Positions 42,244 through 50,475 of a stretch of 64,000 nt of DNA are shown in pieces. The translations under genes were made by a program, and so were the position numbers. The first letter of the stretch is position 1. The number at the start of each line of letters is the position of its first letter. Source of the stretch: Treponema sp. (GTDB lineage: Bacteria; Spirochaetota; Spirochaetia; Treponematales; Treponemataceae); assembly GCA_016293005.1 (NCBI GenBank), contig JAEDFA010000002.1, positions 1-64,000 of the forward strand. Direction: 5' to 3'. Below the pieces are notes generated by a model. It had not been told where the DNA came from, did not search any database, and was given only the letters and a program-made list of their open reading frames with translations.

Positions 42244-44433
42244 TTAAAATTCGTTTAAGTTGATTCCGTTTTGAATTTCTGAAAGAGAGACTGTTTTTGA
42301 TTTGAGAGAACCGTTTTTGCCTGGAATTGAAATTTTATATTTTTCTTTTATGAATGATTTGTCTCCAGATATTTCGGCTTTCAGGTAAAAGTCTTTTAAG
42401 TAGAATACGACTTTTCCGTATTTTCCGTTCTTGTAAAGTTCAGTTTCTCCGTCGTCATCGTACAGAGTAAAAGTGTTTTCGGTTGAGTTTTCAGGGAAAA
42501 CTAAGAGATTTATGATTTCTGTTTCCTGAAGTGGAATGATTGACGCTGCTTTTACAAAAACAGGAATATTTTCCATTGAAACTTTTACATTGATTTCTTG
42601 ATTTCCTTCAAATCGTTTATAATTGTAAAAATCAAACCAGATTCCATTTGGAAGGTAAACTGATTTTTCGCTTTGAGATGCAAGCGATGAGATAACTGGA
42701 GAAACAAGAAGTGAAGGCCCGAACATGTATTGATAATCGTAAAATTCTTTCGGGCAGTCTGAAGATTCCAAAAACATTCCTTTCATCATAGGTTCTCCAT
42801 TCATTGTAAGGTACGCTGAAGAATAAATGTATGGAAGAAGTTTTTTTCTTAAATTTATAGAATCAGAAATAAGCTGTTCTTCTTTTTGTGTAAAAATCCA
42901 TGGTTCCCTTTTTCCTGTTCCGTGAGCGCGGTAAACTGGCGTAAAACATGAAAATTGATGCCAGCGTACAAAAAGTTCGCTTTCAGTTTTTTCCGGGAAA
43001 AAACCTCCTGTATCGCAGCCCCAGTATGGAAGCGAAGACATCGATGTGTTTATTCCGAATGAAATTTGATTGAAAAGTGATTTCCATGAAACTGAAATGT
43101 CGCCTGACCATACGCTCACAGAATATTTTCCGCTTCCGGTAAATGCTGAGCGGCTTAAAATGAAAAGTCGTTTTTCTGGGTAGAATTTTTTTACACCTTC
43201 GTACAGAGCTTTTGTCCAATAAAGGTTGTAATAATTGTGAAAATCAATTTCGTTGAATTTTCCATATTTTACAGTTGAAGGCGCTCTTTCTGGTTCTCCT
43301 AAATCGGTCCAGAAACCGTCAATGCCTGAGTCAATCATTCTTGAATATTTTCTTCCCATGAAATCTGATGCATTTTTTGAAAGAGGATTAAAAAGTCCGC
43401 CGTTTCTGTCTTTTTTCAGCGTCCACCAGTCACTCCAAAGTGCGGTTTTTCCTTTATTGTCGCGGCACAAAAGGTTTTGTGATTTTAATTCTTCAAAACA
43501 TTCGCTTGACGGAGTGAAAAAAGGTTCTGTAATAGTGATTAGTTTTATGCCTTTTTCGTGGAGCGTTTCTGTAAATTCTTTTGGTTCTGAAAAAGCCTTT
43601 GAAGTCCACCAGATGTCTCCCATTTTATCGAACCAGTAGTGGTCTAAAACAATTGCATCGAGAGGAATCTTTTTATTTATGAATGTGTCCGCAATTTCAA
43701 GAGCTTCTTCTTTTGATTTGTATCCGTATTTAGATTGAATGTATCCGTAAGCCCATTTTGGAAGAAGACCTGAAGTTTCAGTTTCAAAGTAGAATTTTTT
43801 CACACTTTCTTTTACGCTTTCATCCTGTCGCACAAAACATTCGATTCTTTTGTATTCACTCCGGTACAGCTGACTGTCGTTTCCGTCCTGAAAATAAATT
43901 TTGTCTTTTCCGCCTGCGTTGTAATAAACTGCTGTTGCATCGTCTGTAACAAAAAACGGAATGAAAATATAGGCGTGATCTGCGTATTTTGATTCGTTGT
44001 AAATCGTGAAAGACTGATTTTTAAGCGAAGTTTTTCTGCTTGCCTGACCGAAACCGAAAAAATCTTTTGCAGTTTTCCATGTTCTCAATTCTTTTAAAAG
44101 ATTTTTTTCTTCTGAAAAAACTGAAGTATAAAGTTCTTTTTCACCGTAATTGAGGCGGTAGCCGTTTTTTATAATCTGAACTGAATATTGTTCCCAGACA
44201 TAAAGATTGTCAGCAGTTTTTACAAAATCAGTTTTTGCTTTTGCACGCTTTAATTCAAAATCTTTCACTGGAGAAGATGCTTTTTTACCGGTTGCTTCAA
44301 AACGCACGGATGAGTCTTCTAACGCTTCAAAAGAAAGTTTTATGCCGTTTTCGAATTTGATTTTTGTTAAAGAAAACGCATAAATTGAAATGACAGCATA
44401 AAAGAAAATCAGGAAAAGTTTTTTCTTGTTCAT
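42244..44433 (-). CDS. GH31 alpha-glucosidase or 4-alpha-glucosyltransferase, exported
   Basis: GH31 enzymes act on alpha-glucosides or alpha-xylosides with retention. The 729-residue protein has a signal peptide (about 1-21), an N-terminal beta domain and the TIM barrel. Predicted nucleophile Asp377 lies in GFWTDLGEPE and acid/base Asp445 in WSGDISVSW; the typical WHQFSCFTPVYRAHG motif follows, then C-terminal beta domains. As I recall, the TDLGEPE form of the nucleophile loop resembles GH31 4-alpha-glucosyltransferases more than plain alpha-glucosidases (often NDMNEP), so transfer activity is possible. The start is 16 bases after the radical SAM gene. Confidence 0.88.
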   Translation of the reverse strand: MNKKKLFLIFFYAVISIYAFSLTKIKFENGIKLSFEALEDSSVRFEATGKKASSPVKDFELKRAKAKTDFVKTADNLYVWEQYSVQIIKNGYRLNYGEKELYTSVFSEEKNLLKELRTWKTAKDFFGFGQASRKTSLKNQSFTIYNESKYADHAYIFIPFFVTDDATAVYYNAGGKDKIYFQDGNDSQLYRSEYKRIECFVRQDESVKESVKKFYFETETSGLLPKWAYGYIQSKYGYKSKEEALEIADTFINKKIPLDAIVLDHYWFDKMGDIWWTSKAFSEPKEFTETLHEKGIKLITITEPFFTPSSECFEELKSQNLLCRDNKGKTALWSDWWTLKKDRNGGLFNPLSKNASDFMGRKYSRMIDSGIDGFWTDLGEPERAPSTVKYGKFNEIDFHNYYNLYWTKALYEGVKKFYPEKRLFILSRSAFTGSGKYSVSVWSGDISVSWKSLFNQISFGINTSMSSLPYWGCDTGGFFPEKTESELFVRWHQFSCFTPVYRAHGTGKREPWIFTQKEEQLISDSINLRKKLLPYIYSSAYLTMNGEPMMKGMFLESSDCPKEFYDYQYMFGPSLLVSPVISSLASQSEKSVYLPNGIWFDFYNYKRFEGNQEINVKVSMENIPVFVKAASIIPLQETEIINLLVFPENSTENTFTLYDDDGETELYKNGKYGKVVFYLKDFYLKAEISGDKSFIKEKYKISIPGKNGSLKSKTVSLSEIQNGINLNEF

Positions 44434-44449
44434 AATTTGCTCCGAAATA

Positions 44450-45424
44450 TTATTTTTTGCATGAAGTGCAGATAAAGTCGCAGAAAGTGCAGATGTCGTC
44501 AGTTTTTCCTTTTAAGGAGTCTGTTTTTTTTATTCTTGAAGAAAGTCCTTCTGTAAAACACAGCGAAATCATTTTGTTTTCTTTTGCATTTTTAAGAATT
44601 TTTTCAAAAGAATTGTCTATTGTTCCGATAAAAAGTTCTGAATTTTCGTTTGAAAAGCCGCAGCAGGGAGCAATGTTTCCGTCTGAATGAACATAAAGAA
44701 TATTTCCAGGACCTTCGCAAAAATCCTCTTTAAACCATTTTCGCGATTTAAAAGATTCTGGATTTTTGCTTTTAAGCGACTGTGGAAAAATGAATACTGG
44801 AATTTCAAATGGCGTGCTTTCCGAAAAATTTTCTTTTACGATTTTAAAAAGTGCAGTTGATTTTTTTTGAAAAACAATTTTTTGCGTACACGAAAGAAGT
44901 TCGGAAAGTTCTTCTAGAAGCGGAAAAAGGGAAGTTTTTGTGACTTTTTTATTTTTTTCTGAAAATTTTACTACGCTTTGAATTTCAAGAGAATTTTCCC
45001 CGAAGATTTTTAAAACGGTTTTTATAAACTGAACGATTTTTTTGGGATTCTGATTGTGAAAATTATCGTAACTTAAACAGATTTTTCCATCGAAGCCTGA
45101 ATCGTAAAGAAGCGAAAGTTTTTTTAATAATTCATTTTCGTCATTCCACCAGACTCCATTTGTCATGATTCTGTCGAACAGAAAATCTTTTTTTATGGCA
45201 AATTCTGTGATTTTTAAGATAAAGTCAAGATTTAAAAAAGGTTCTCCGCCTGTAAAACCGATTTTTTCGATTTGAGAAGTGCAAGTTTCAAGGAATTTCA
45301 AGCATTTTTCAGTATCAAGACTGTTTTTTTTCCTTGAAACATAACAGTGACCGCATTTTAGATTGCAATTTTCCGTGACAGAAAAAATTATTTCAGACGG
45401 AAAGAAACCTTTTCCTTTTTTCAC
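44450..45424 (-). CDS. Radical SAM protein with SPASM-like C-terminal cysteines
   Basis: The N-terminal CNLKCGHCY motif (about 18-26) binds the SAM-cleaving 4Fe-4S cluster, followed by FTGGEPFLN. The C-terminal part has GPGNILYVHSDGNIAPCCGFSNE and a closing CTFCDFICTSC cluster, which resemble the auxiliary cluster site of SPASM-type peptide- or protein-modifying enzymes. Substrate unknown over its 324 residues. It sits six bases downstream of guaB and just before GH31, with no small precursor-peptide gene between them. The start is the ATG at 45424. Confidence 0.82.
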   Translation of the reverse strand: MKKGKGFFPSEIIFSVTENCNLKCGHCYVSRKKNSLDTEKCLKFLETCTSQIEKIGFTGGEPFLNLDFILKITEFAIKKDFLFDRIMTNGVWWNDENELLKKLSLLYDSGFDGKICLSYDNFHNQNPKKIVQFIKTVLKIFGENSLEIQSVVKFSEKNKKVTKTSLFPLLEELSELLSCTQKIVFQKKSTALFKIVKENFSESTPFEIPVFIFPQSLKSKNPESFKSRKWFKEDFCEGPGNILYVHSDGNIAPCCGFSNENSELFIGTIDNSFEKILKNAKENKMISLCFTEGLSSRIKKTDSLKGKTDDICTFCDFICTSCKK

Positions 45425-45430
45425 TTGATG

Positions 45431-46939
45431 TTATTCTGCGTTTATTGTTGTATGTTTTACGACAACATCGTGTGCACCGCCTTCGCGGATACTTGCAGGA
45501 GAAACGAGCGTGATTTTTGCTTTTTCCTGTAATTCCGGGATTGAAACGGCACCGCAGTTGCACATTGTGTGAATTATTTTGCTTGTGGTCAGGTTTACAT
45601 TGTCGTGAAGGCTTCCTGCATACGGAACATAAGAATCTACACCTTCTTCAAAAGCCATTTTTTTTGCGCCACCTAAATCGTATCGCTGCCAGTTTCTTGC
45701 GCGGTTAGAACCTTCGCCCCAATATTCTTTTACATAGTTTCCGTTTACTACGAGTTTGTTTGTAGGTGATTCGTCAAAGCGTGCAAAATAACGGCCGAGC
45801 ATTACAAAATCTGCTCCCATTGCAAGCGCAAGAGTAATGTGATAATCATGAACGATTCCGCCATCTGAACAGATTGGAACATAAATTCCTGTTTCTTTGT
45901 AGTATTCGTCTCTGGCTTTTGCTACTTCAATTGTTGCAGTTGCCTGTCCGCGTCCGATACCTTTTTGTTCTCGTGTAATGCAGATTGAACCGCCACCGAT
46001 TCCGATTTTTACAAAGTCAGCGCCTGCTTCTGCAAGGAATCTGAAGCCTTCTGCATCTACGACATTTCCGGCTCCAACTTTAGCATTCGGCCATTTTTCA
46101 TGGATTTCTTTTAACGCTTTTCTCTGCCATTCTGTAAAACCTTCTGAAGAATCGAGTGTCATTACATCGACTCCAGCTTCAAGAAGCTTTGGAACTCTTT
46201 CCATGTAATCGCGTGTGTTGATTCCTGCTCCGACTATGTATCGTTTTTGAGAATCAAGAAGTTCGTTTGGATGTTCTTCATGGCTTGCGGCGTCTTTTCG
46301 GAATACCAGATACTGAAGGTTTCCGTCTTTGTCTACAACCGGGAGTTGATTTATTTTATTTTTCCAGATGATTTCGTTTGCCTGTTCAAGAGTAATTCCT
46401 GCATCTGCCATAACAAGGTCTTTTAAACTTGTCATGTATTCACTTACTTTTGCATCTGGCGCGCAGTGCCCGATTCTGAAGTCGCGTTCTGTGATGATTC
46501 CAAGGAGTTTTCCGTTTGCTTCTCCGTTTTCTGTAACGGCAACAGTTGAATGACCTGTCTGGTTTATTTTGGCAACGAGTTCTGTTAAAGTTTGTTCAGG
46601 CCGTATGTTTGTATCTGAAGTTACAAAACCTGCTTTATATGCTTTTACTCTGGCAATCATCGCAGCCTGATTTTCTATTGTTTGTGAACCGAATATAAAT
46701 GAAATTCCGCCTTCTTTTGCAAGGGCAACTGCCAGCGTGTCGTTTGAAACTGACTGCATTACCGCAGAAACCATCGGAATGTTCATTGTTAAAGGACATT
46801 TTTCACCGGCCTTTTTGTTGTATCGGACAATTGGTGTCTTTAAGTTTACATTTGCAGGTATACAATCAGGTCCTGTATAACCCGGAACTAAAAGATATTC
46901 ATCAAAAGTATGAGAAGGTTCATCAAAAAAATAAGCCAT
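45431..46939 (-). CDS. guaB: Inosine-5'-monophosphate dehydrogenase
   Basis: GuaB makes XMP from IMP, the committed step to GMP. The 502-residue protein has [11 protein letters not shown] at the start, two CBS domains in the middle (about 95-215), the catalytic loop [23 protein letters not shown] with the active-site Cys, and [30 protein letters not shown] precedes the ATG. The leader is long (about 170 bases from the predicted promoter), with no recognised purine riboswitch. Confidence 0.96.
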   Translation of the reverse strand: MAYFFDEPSHTFDEYLLVPGYTGPDCIPANVNLKTPIVRYNKKAGEKCPLTMNIPMVSAVMQSVSNDTLAVALAKEGGISFIFGSQTIENQAAMIARVKAYKAGFVTSDTNIRPEQTLTELVAKINQTGHSTVAVTENGEANGKLLGIITERDFRIGHCAPDAKVSEYMTSLKDLVMADAGITLEQANEIIWKNKINQLPVVDKDGNLQYLVFRKDAASHEEHPNELLDSQKRYIVGAGINTRDYMERVPKLLEAGVDVMTLDSSEGFTEWQRKALKEIHEKWPNAKVGAGNVVDAEGFRFLAEAGADFVKIGIGGGSICITREQKGIGRGQATATIEVAKARDEYYKETGIYVPICSDGGIVHDYHITLALAMGADFVMLGRYFARFDESPTNKLVVNGNYVKEYWGEGSNRARNWQRYDLGGAKKMAFEEGVDSYVPYAGSLHDNVNLTTSKIIHTMCNCGAVSIPELQEKAKITLVSPASIREGGAHDVVVKHTTINAE

Positions 46940-47114
46940 TGTTTTACTCCTGTAATTAAATAAGGTTTTAAAGCGAATTTATGAATAAAAATTTTGACAC
47001 TGTTTCAGACAAAGTTTTTATTACGCGCTTCGATAAAAATTAAATGTAAGAAAATTTCTAAAAATTCATTTTTCAATGATATTTAGTCAATTTATAATTG
47101 TTTATTAGTCTGAA

Positions 47115-47143
47115 ATTATAACACACGAGCACTTTTTTTTCAA
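47115..47143 (-). promoter_or_regulatory. Strong promoter of guaB
   Basis: On the minus strand, TTGAAA (47143-47138) and TATAAT (47120-47115) are separated by exactly 17 bases. Transcription should start near 47108. Confidence 0.7.
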
Positions 47144-47183
47144 TCTTAGAGAAAAGTTTTTTAAGCAATGTTTTACAGGATTT

Positions 47184-48221
47184 TTAATTGTTTTCTTTTT
47201 TGAAGTTTCCGACTGATTTCCCAAGTTGTCCGCATGCACCGCCGATTTTTCTTCCGCGCCGCTTTCTTAGAGTTACATTTAAAGAGTGTTTTTCTAAAAT
47301 AGAAATAAAGTTTTCGCATTCTGCTTTTGACGGTTCTTTAAATGGAAGCGTTTCTACGGGATTCCACGGAATTAAATTTATGTTTACATCAGAGTCTTTT
47401 GCAAATTCTATCATTTTTTGTGCGCTTTCTTTTTTTGTATTTTCACCTGAAAGGAGCGCTGCTTCTAAAGTTACGCGTTTTCCTGTTTTTTCGGCGTAAT
47501 ATTTTACGGCTTTTTTTAGTTCGGAAAGAGGATTTGTGTTTGTACACGGCATAAGGCGTTTTCTAAGTTCTTCATCTGCTGTTGTAAGTGAAACTGCAAG
47601 CCTTATTTTAGGTCCGTTATCTGCCAGATCGTAAATTCCTTTTATAATTCCTGAAGTTGAAATAGTTATTCTTTTTTTTGAAAGTTCCCTTCCGTCTTTT
47701 GATGAAAGAATTGCGATTGCTTTTCTGATTGCTTCAAGATTAAGCATCGGTTCTCCCATTCCCATGAATACGATGTTGTCTAAAGGTCCGGCTTCTTTTT
47801 CAAGGAATAAAAACTGTTCGACGATTTCTGCACATGTAAGGTTTCTTGCAAATCCTATTTTTCCAGTCTGGCAGAATGCGCAGTTCATTGGACAGCCTAC
47901 CTGACAGCTTACACAGGCAGTTTTTCTGTTTTTTGAGTCTGTAAGGAGAACAGTTTCAACTGCAAAGTCGTCTTCTAAAAGAATCTGAAGTTTTATTGTT
48001 CCGTCAGGGTCTTTTAAGACTGTTCCGATTTTTGAAGAAAAAATTTCTGCTTTTTGAGATAATTCTTCTCTTAGCGCAGAACTTAAGTTTGTCATCTGCG
48101 AAAAATCTGAAACGCCTTTTGAAATCCATTTAAAAATCTGTTTTCCACGGAATTGTTGAGAAATGTTCAGTTTTTCGCATATTTCTTCAGGAAAAAGCCC
48201 CGAAAGGATGATTTTTTTCAT
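47184..48221 (-). CDS. rlmN: Dual-specificity 23S rRNA/tRNA adenine-C2 methyltransferase RlmN
   Basis: RlmN methylates A2503 of 23S rRNA and A37 of some tRNAs by a radical SAM mechanism. The 345-residue protein has the cluster motif within VSCQVGCPMNCAFCQTGKIG, FMGMGEPMLN, ISTSGI, and the late methyl-carrying Cys in GGACGQLG near the C-terminus. It begins only three bases after the stop of the TPR gene, so it is co-transcribed with it. Confidence 0.96.
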   Translation of the reverse strand: MKKIILSGLFPEEICEKLNISQQFRGKQIFKWISKGVSDFSQMTNLSSALREELSQKAEIFSSKIGTVLKDPDGTIKLQILLEDDFAVETVLLTDSKNRKTACVSCQVGCPMNCAFCQTGKIGFARNLTCAEIVEQFLFLEKEAGPLDNIVFMGMGEPMLNLEAIRKAIAILSSKDGRELSKKRITISTSGIIKGIYDLADNGPKIRLAVSLTTADEELRKRLMPCTNTNPLSELKKAVKYYAEKTGKRVTLEAALLSGENTKKESAQKMIEFAKDSDVNINLIPWNPVETLPFKEPSKAECENFISILEKHSLNVTLRKRRGRKIGGACGQLGKSVGNFKKENN

Positions 48222-48224
48222 GAA

Positions 48225-49388
48225 TTATTTTTTTAACGCTTCGAGTAATTCTGAAACAGCAGAACTTTTGATTCCAAATGTCTGAAAGCGTTCAAGCGCA
48301 AGAATTGCATTCTGCTTATTGTTCATTTTTATGAAGCAGTCTGCAAGATCGATATAAAGCCTGTAATTTTTTTGGTCGTTTTTGATTAAATTTTCAAGGC
48401 GTTCGCAGGCTTCTTTGTAACGCTTTTGTTCTTTACAGATGAGTGCAAGTCCTAAAGCGGCGTAAGTGTCGAAGTCGATGTTTAGCGCTCTGTTATAGTA
48501 TTCTGTTGCCTTGTCAAAATCTTTTAAATTTCTGTGGGCGTCACCGATTCTTGTTAAAATTACTTTATTGTTTGGATCTATGTCTAAAATTTTATTCCAG
48601 TATTCTATTGAATTTTCCTGCTGATTGAGTCCGCGGTAGCAGTCTGCCATTCCGAACAAGGCATAAAAATTTTTTGGTTCCATTTCAAGGGCTTTAGAAA
48701 AAAAGAAAATTCCTTTTTCAAACGATTTGAGTTTTCTGTGGCAGTTTCCGATTGATGTTAAAACTCTTATGTCAAGATGCTCCTGATTGATTTCATACAT
48801 TTTTGTCCAATAGTGGAGGGCATTTTTGTATTCTTTAAAATCGTAATGAAGATGCCCGAGCCCGATTAATGCGTAAGGATTGTTTTCTTCTATTTTGAGG
48901 ACTTTTGTATAGATTTCTTTTGAGCGTTTAAAATCGTGAATTTTTCTGTAAGCATCTGCAATTCTTGTCAAAACAGTGATGTTCTTGTCATCGTGAGAAA
49001 GGTATTGTTCCCAAATTTTGATGGCTTTTTGATACTGATTTAAAGATTTGTAGCAGTCTGCAAGTCCGAAAAGTGCATAACTGTTTTCCGGGTAGAATTT
49101 AAGGCATTCTGAATAATATTTGATTGCTTCTGTAAAATGATTTTGTTTTCGTTCTGAATCTCCAAGACCTACGAGTGCGTAATTGTTGTTTTCTTCAAGT
49201 TTGAGAATTTCTGAAAAAGACTTTACGGCTTCCTGAATGTTATCTTCCTTTAAAAAGAAATAACCTTTTTTTGAGAGTTCAGAAATCTGGTCGCTATTTT
49301 CTGGTGTTTCTTCAAGTTTGTTGAGAAGATTTTCTCCTGGAAACAATTCTTCGTTTAATTCTGCCCGAGGTTTTTCAGTTTGATCCAT
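48225..49388 (-). CDS. Tetratricopeptide-repeat protein
   Basis: From ATG 49388, nine bases after AGGAG, the protein has 387 residues. At least nine consecutive 34-residue TPR units are recognisable from about residue 40, with recurring YALxGLGD/ADCYRxLxxxxxAIxxWxxxL patterns such as NYALVGLGDSERKQNHFTEA. There is no signal peptide, so it is a cytoplasmic scaffold; the partner is unknown. The start lies one base past the stop of the preceding small gene and the stop is three bases from rlmN. An earlier in-frame codon at 49415 lies inside the upstream gene. Confidence 0.85.
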   Translation of the reverse strand: MDQTEKPRAELNEELFPGENLLNKLEETPENSDQISELSKKGYFFLKEDNIQEAVKSFSEILKLEENNNYALVGLGDSERKQNHFTEAIKYYSECLKFYPENSYALFGLADCYKSLNQYQKAIKIWEQYLSHDDKNITVLTRIADAYRKIHDFKRSKEIYTKVLKIEENNPYALIGLGHLHYDFKEYKNALHYWTKMYEINQEHLDIRVLTSIGNCHRKLKSFEKGIFFFSKALEMEPKNFYALFGMADCYRGLNQQENSIEYWNKILDIDPNNKVILTRIGDAHRNLKDFDKATEYYNRALNIDFDTYAALGLALICKEQKRYKEACERLENLIKNDQKNYRLYIDLADCFIKMNNKQNAILALERFQTFGIKSSAVSELLEALKK

Positions 49389-49389
49389 T

Positions 49390-49764
49390 TTACGATTCTC
49401 CTGCTTTGCAATCATTGATTTTTATGAGTTCTGAGATTACAGAAGCAATTTTTTCATATAATTCTTCACATTTAGCCTTGTTGTGAGCAAGATAGTATAG
49501 TTTTAATGCTTTTAACGGCTGTTTTTGTTCTTTATAAATATCACCGACTCGAATCAGTCCGTCAGAATAACCTGTCGTAATGTAAATTCTTCTTGCTCCT
49601 TCGATGTTTCCTTCGTTGAAAAGAACATTTGCTTTTCTGTTTAGGATTACTTTTTGTTTAGGTGTGAGAGTTTTTACAGGAGAATCGGTTACTTTTATAA
49701 ATCCTTCTTGATTTTGTTTTTGAGTAATTTGTTCTGAAAGTTGTTCGTATTTTGAAGGATTCAT
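49390..49764 (-). CDS. Hypothetical protein, TPR-like, operon partner of the TPR gene
   Basis: A 124-residue protein from ATG 49764, about 11 bases after AAGGGTGG. A charged N-terminus of 40 residues is followed by helical pairs: VLFNEGNIEGARRIYITTGYSDG, then YKEQKQPLKALKLYYLAHNKAKCEELYEKIA. These look like one to two divergent TPRs. The GTG at 49779 lies within the ribosome-binding site and is not preferred. It has a near-consensus promoter and heads the operon with the TPR protein and rlmN. Confidence 0.65.
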   Translation of the reverse strand: MNPSKYEQLSEQITQKQNQEGFIKVTDSPVKTLTPKQKVILNRKANVLFNEGNIEGARRIYITTGYSDGLIRVGDIYKEQKQPLKALKLYYLAHNKAKCEELYEKIASVISELIKINDCKAGES

Positions 49765-49814
49765 AAAAACTAAAACCACCCTTAAATGAGTTTCCTATAG
49801 AAACTGATTTTATA

Positions 49815-49843
49815 ATAATATACATCTATGAAGTAAATGTCAA
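49815..49843 (-). promoter_or_regulatory. Near-consensus promoter of the TPR-rlmN operon
   Basis: On the minus strand, a perfect TTGACA (49843-49838) and TATTAT (49820-49815) have a 17-base spacer. Transcription should start near 49808, about 45 bases before the ATG. Confidence 0.75.
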
Positions 49844-49925
49844 ATTTATAAATAAAAAAATGTTTCTTCTTTTTTTTGAAAAGTCATTGGTAGAAATGAT
49901 TTTAAAATTTAAAAAAAACTGATTT

Positions 49926-50474
49926 TTAAGAATCCTTGTATTTATAAAAATCAACGACTGAGCGACCGTAAATTCTTTGGTCTGTTCTTGTTAAATTTCC
50001 GATTTTTTCAGGCATAAAATGTTCTTCTGGGCGGTGAACTAAAATCGTTCCGCCTTGTTTTAAGATTTTTTTTTCATCTGCCTGCAGAATCAGCTGTTCA
50101 TGGAATTTGTATGGAAACGGAGGATCAAAAAAAATGTAGTCAAAATTCCTGCGGCATCGTTTTATAAAATATTCTACGGGCATAAAATGGCATTTTATTT
50201 TTACTGAACATTCATCTTCTGTTATGGAAACATTTTCCAGTACCGTTTTTGTTTTTATTCTGTCTTTTTCGCAAAGTTCAACATCTTTTGAACCGCGGCT
50301 TACAGCTTCGATTGCAATTGTTCCTGAGCCGCTGAAGAGATCGAGAAAACTTTTTTCTGATAAGTCGCCTAAAATTGCAAAAACAGATTCCCTCATTCTG
50401 TCCATTGCCGGGCGAATGATTCCGTCAGGGCATTTTATAATTCTTCCTTTTAGGGTTCCGCCTGTAATTCTCAT
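49926..50474 (-). CDS. rsmD: 16S rRNA (guanine-N2) methyltransferase RsmD
   Basis: RsmD methylates G966 of 16S rRNA. The 182-residue protein starts MRITGGTLKGRIIKCP and has PAMDRMRESVFAIL, the SAM-binding FLDLFSGSGTIAIEAVSRG (about 43-61), and the catalytic DPPFPYKF (about 117-124). It begins one base after the stop of the ankyrin gene and is co-transcribed with it. Confidence 0.94.
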   Translation of the reverse strand: MRITGGTLKGRIIKCPDGIIRPAMDRMRESVFAILGDLSEKSFLDLFSGSGTIAIEAVSRGSKDVELCEKDRIKTKTVLENVSITEDECSVKIKCHFMPVEYFIKRCRRNFDYIFFDPPFPYKFHEQLILQADEKKILKQGGTILVHRPEEHFMPEKIGNLTRTDQRIYGRSVVDFYKYKDS

Positions 50475-50475
50475 T

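Noticed and set aside
46940..47114. Possible purine riboswitch in the long guaB leader
   Set aside because: No conserved purine-aptamer loops or clear terminator/antiterminator pair could be read; the leader is merely long.
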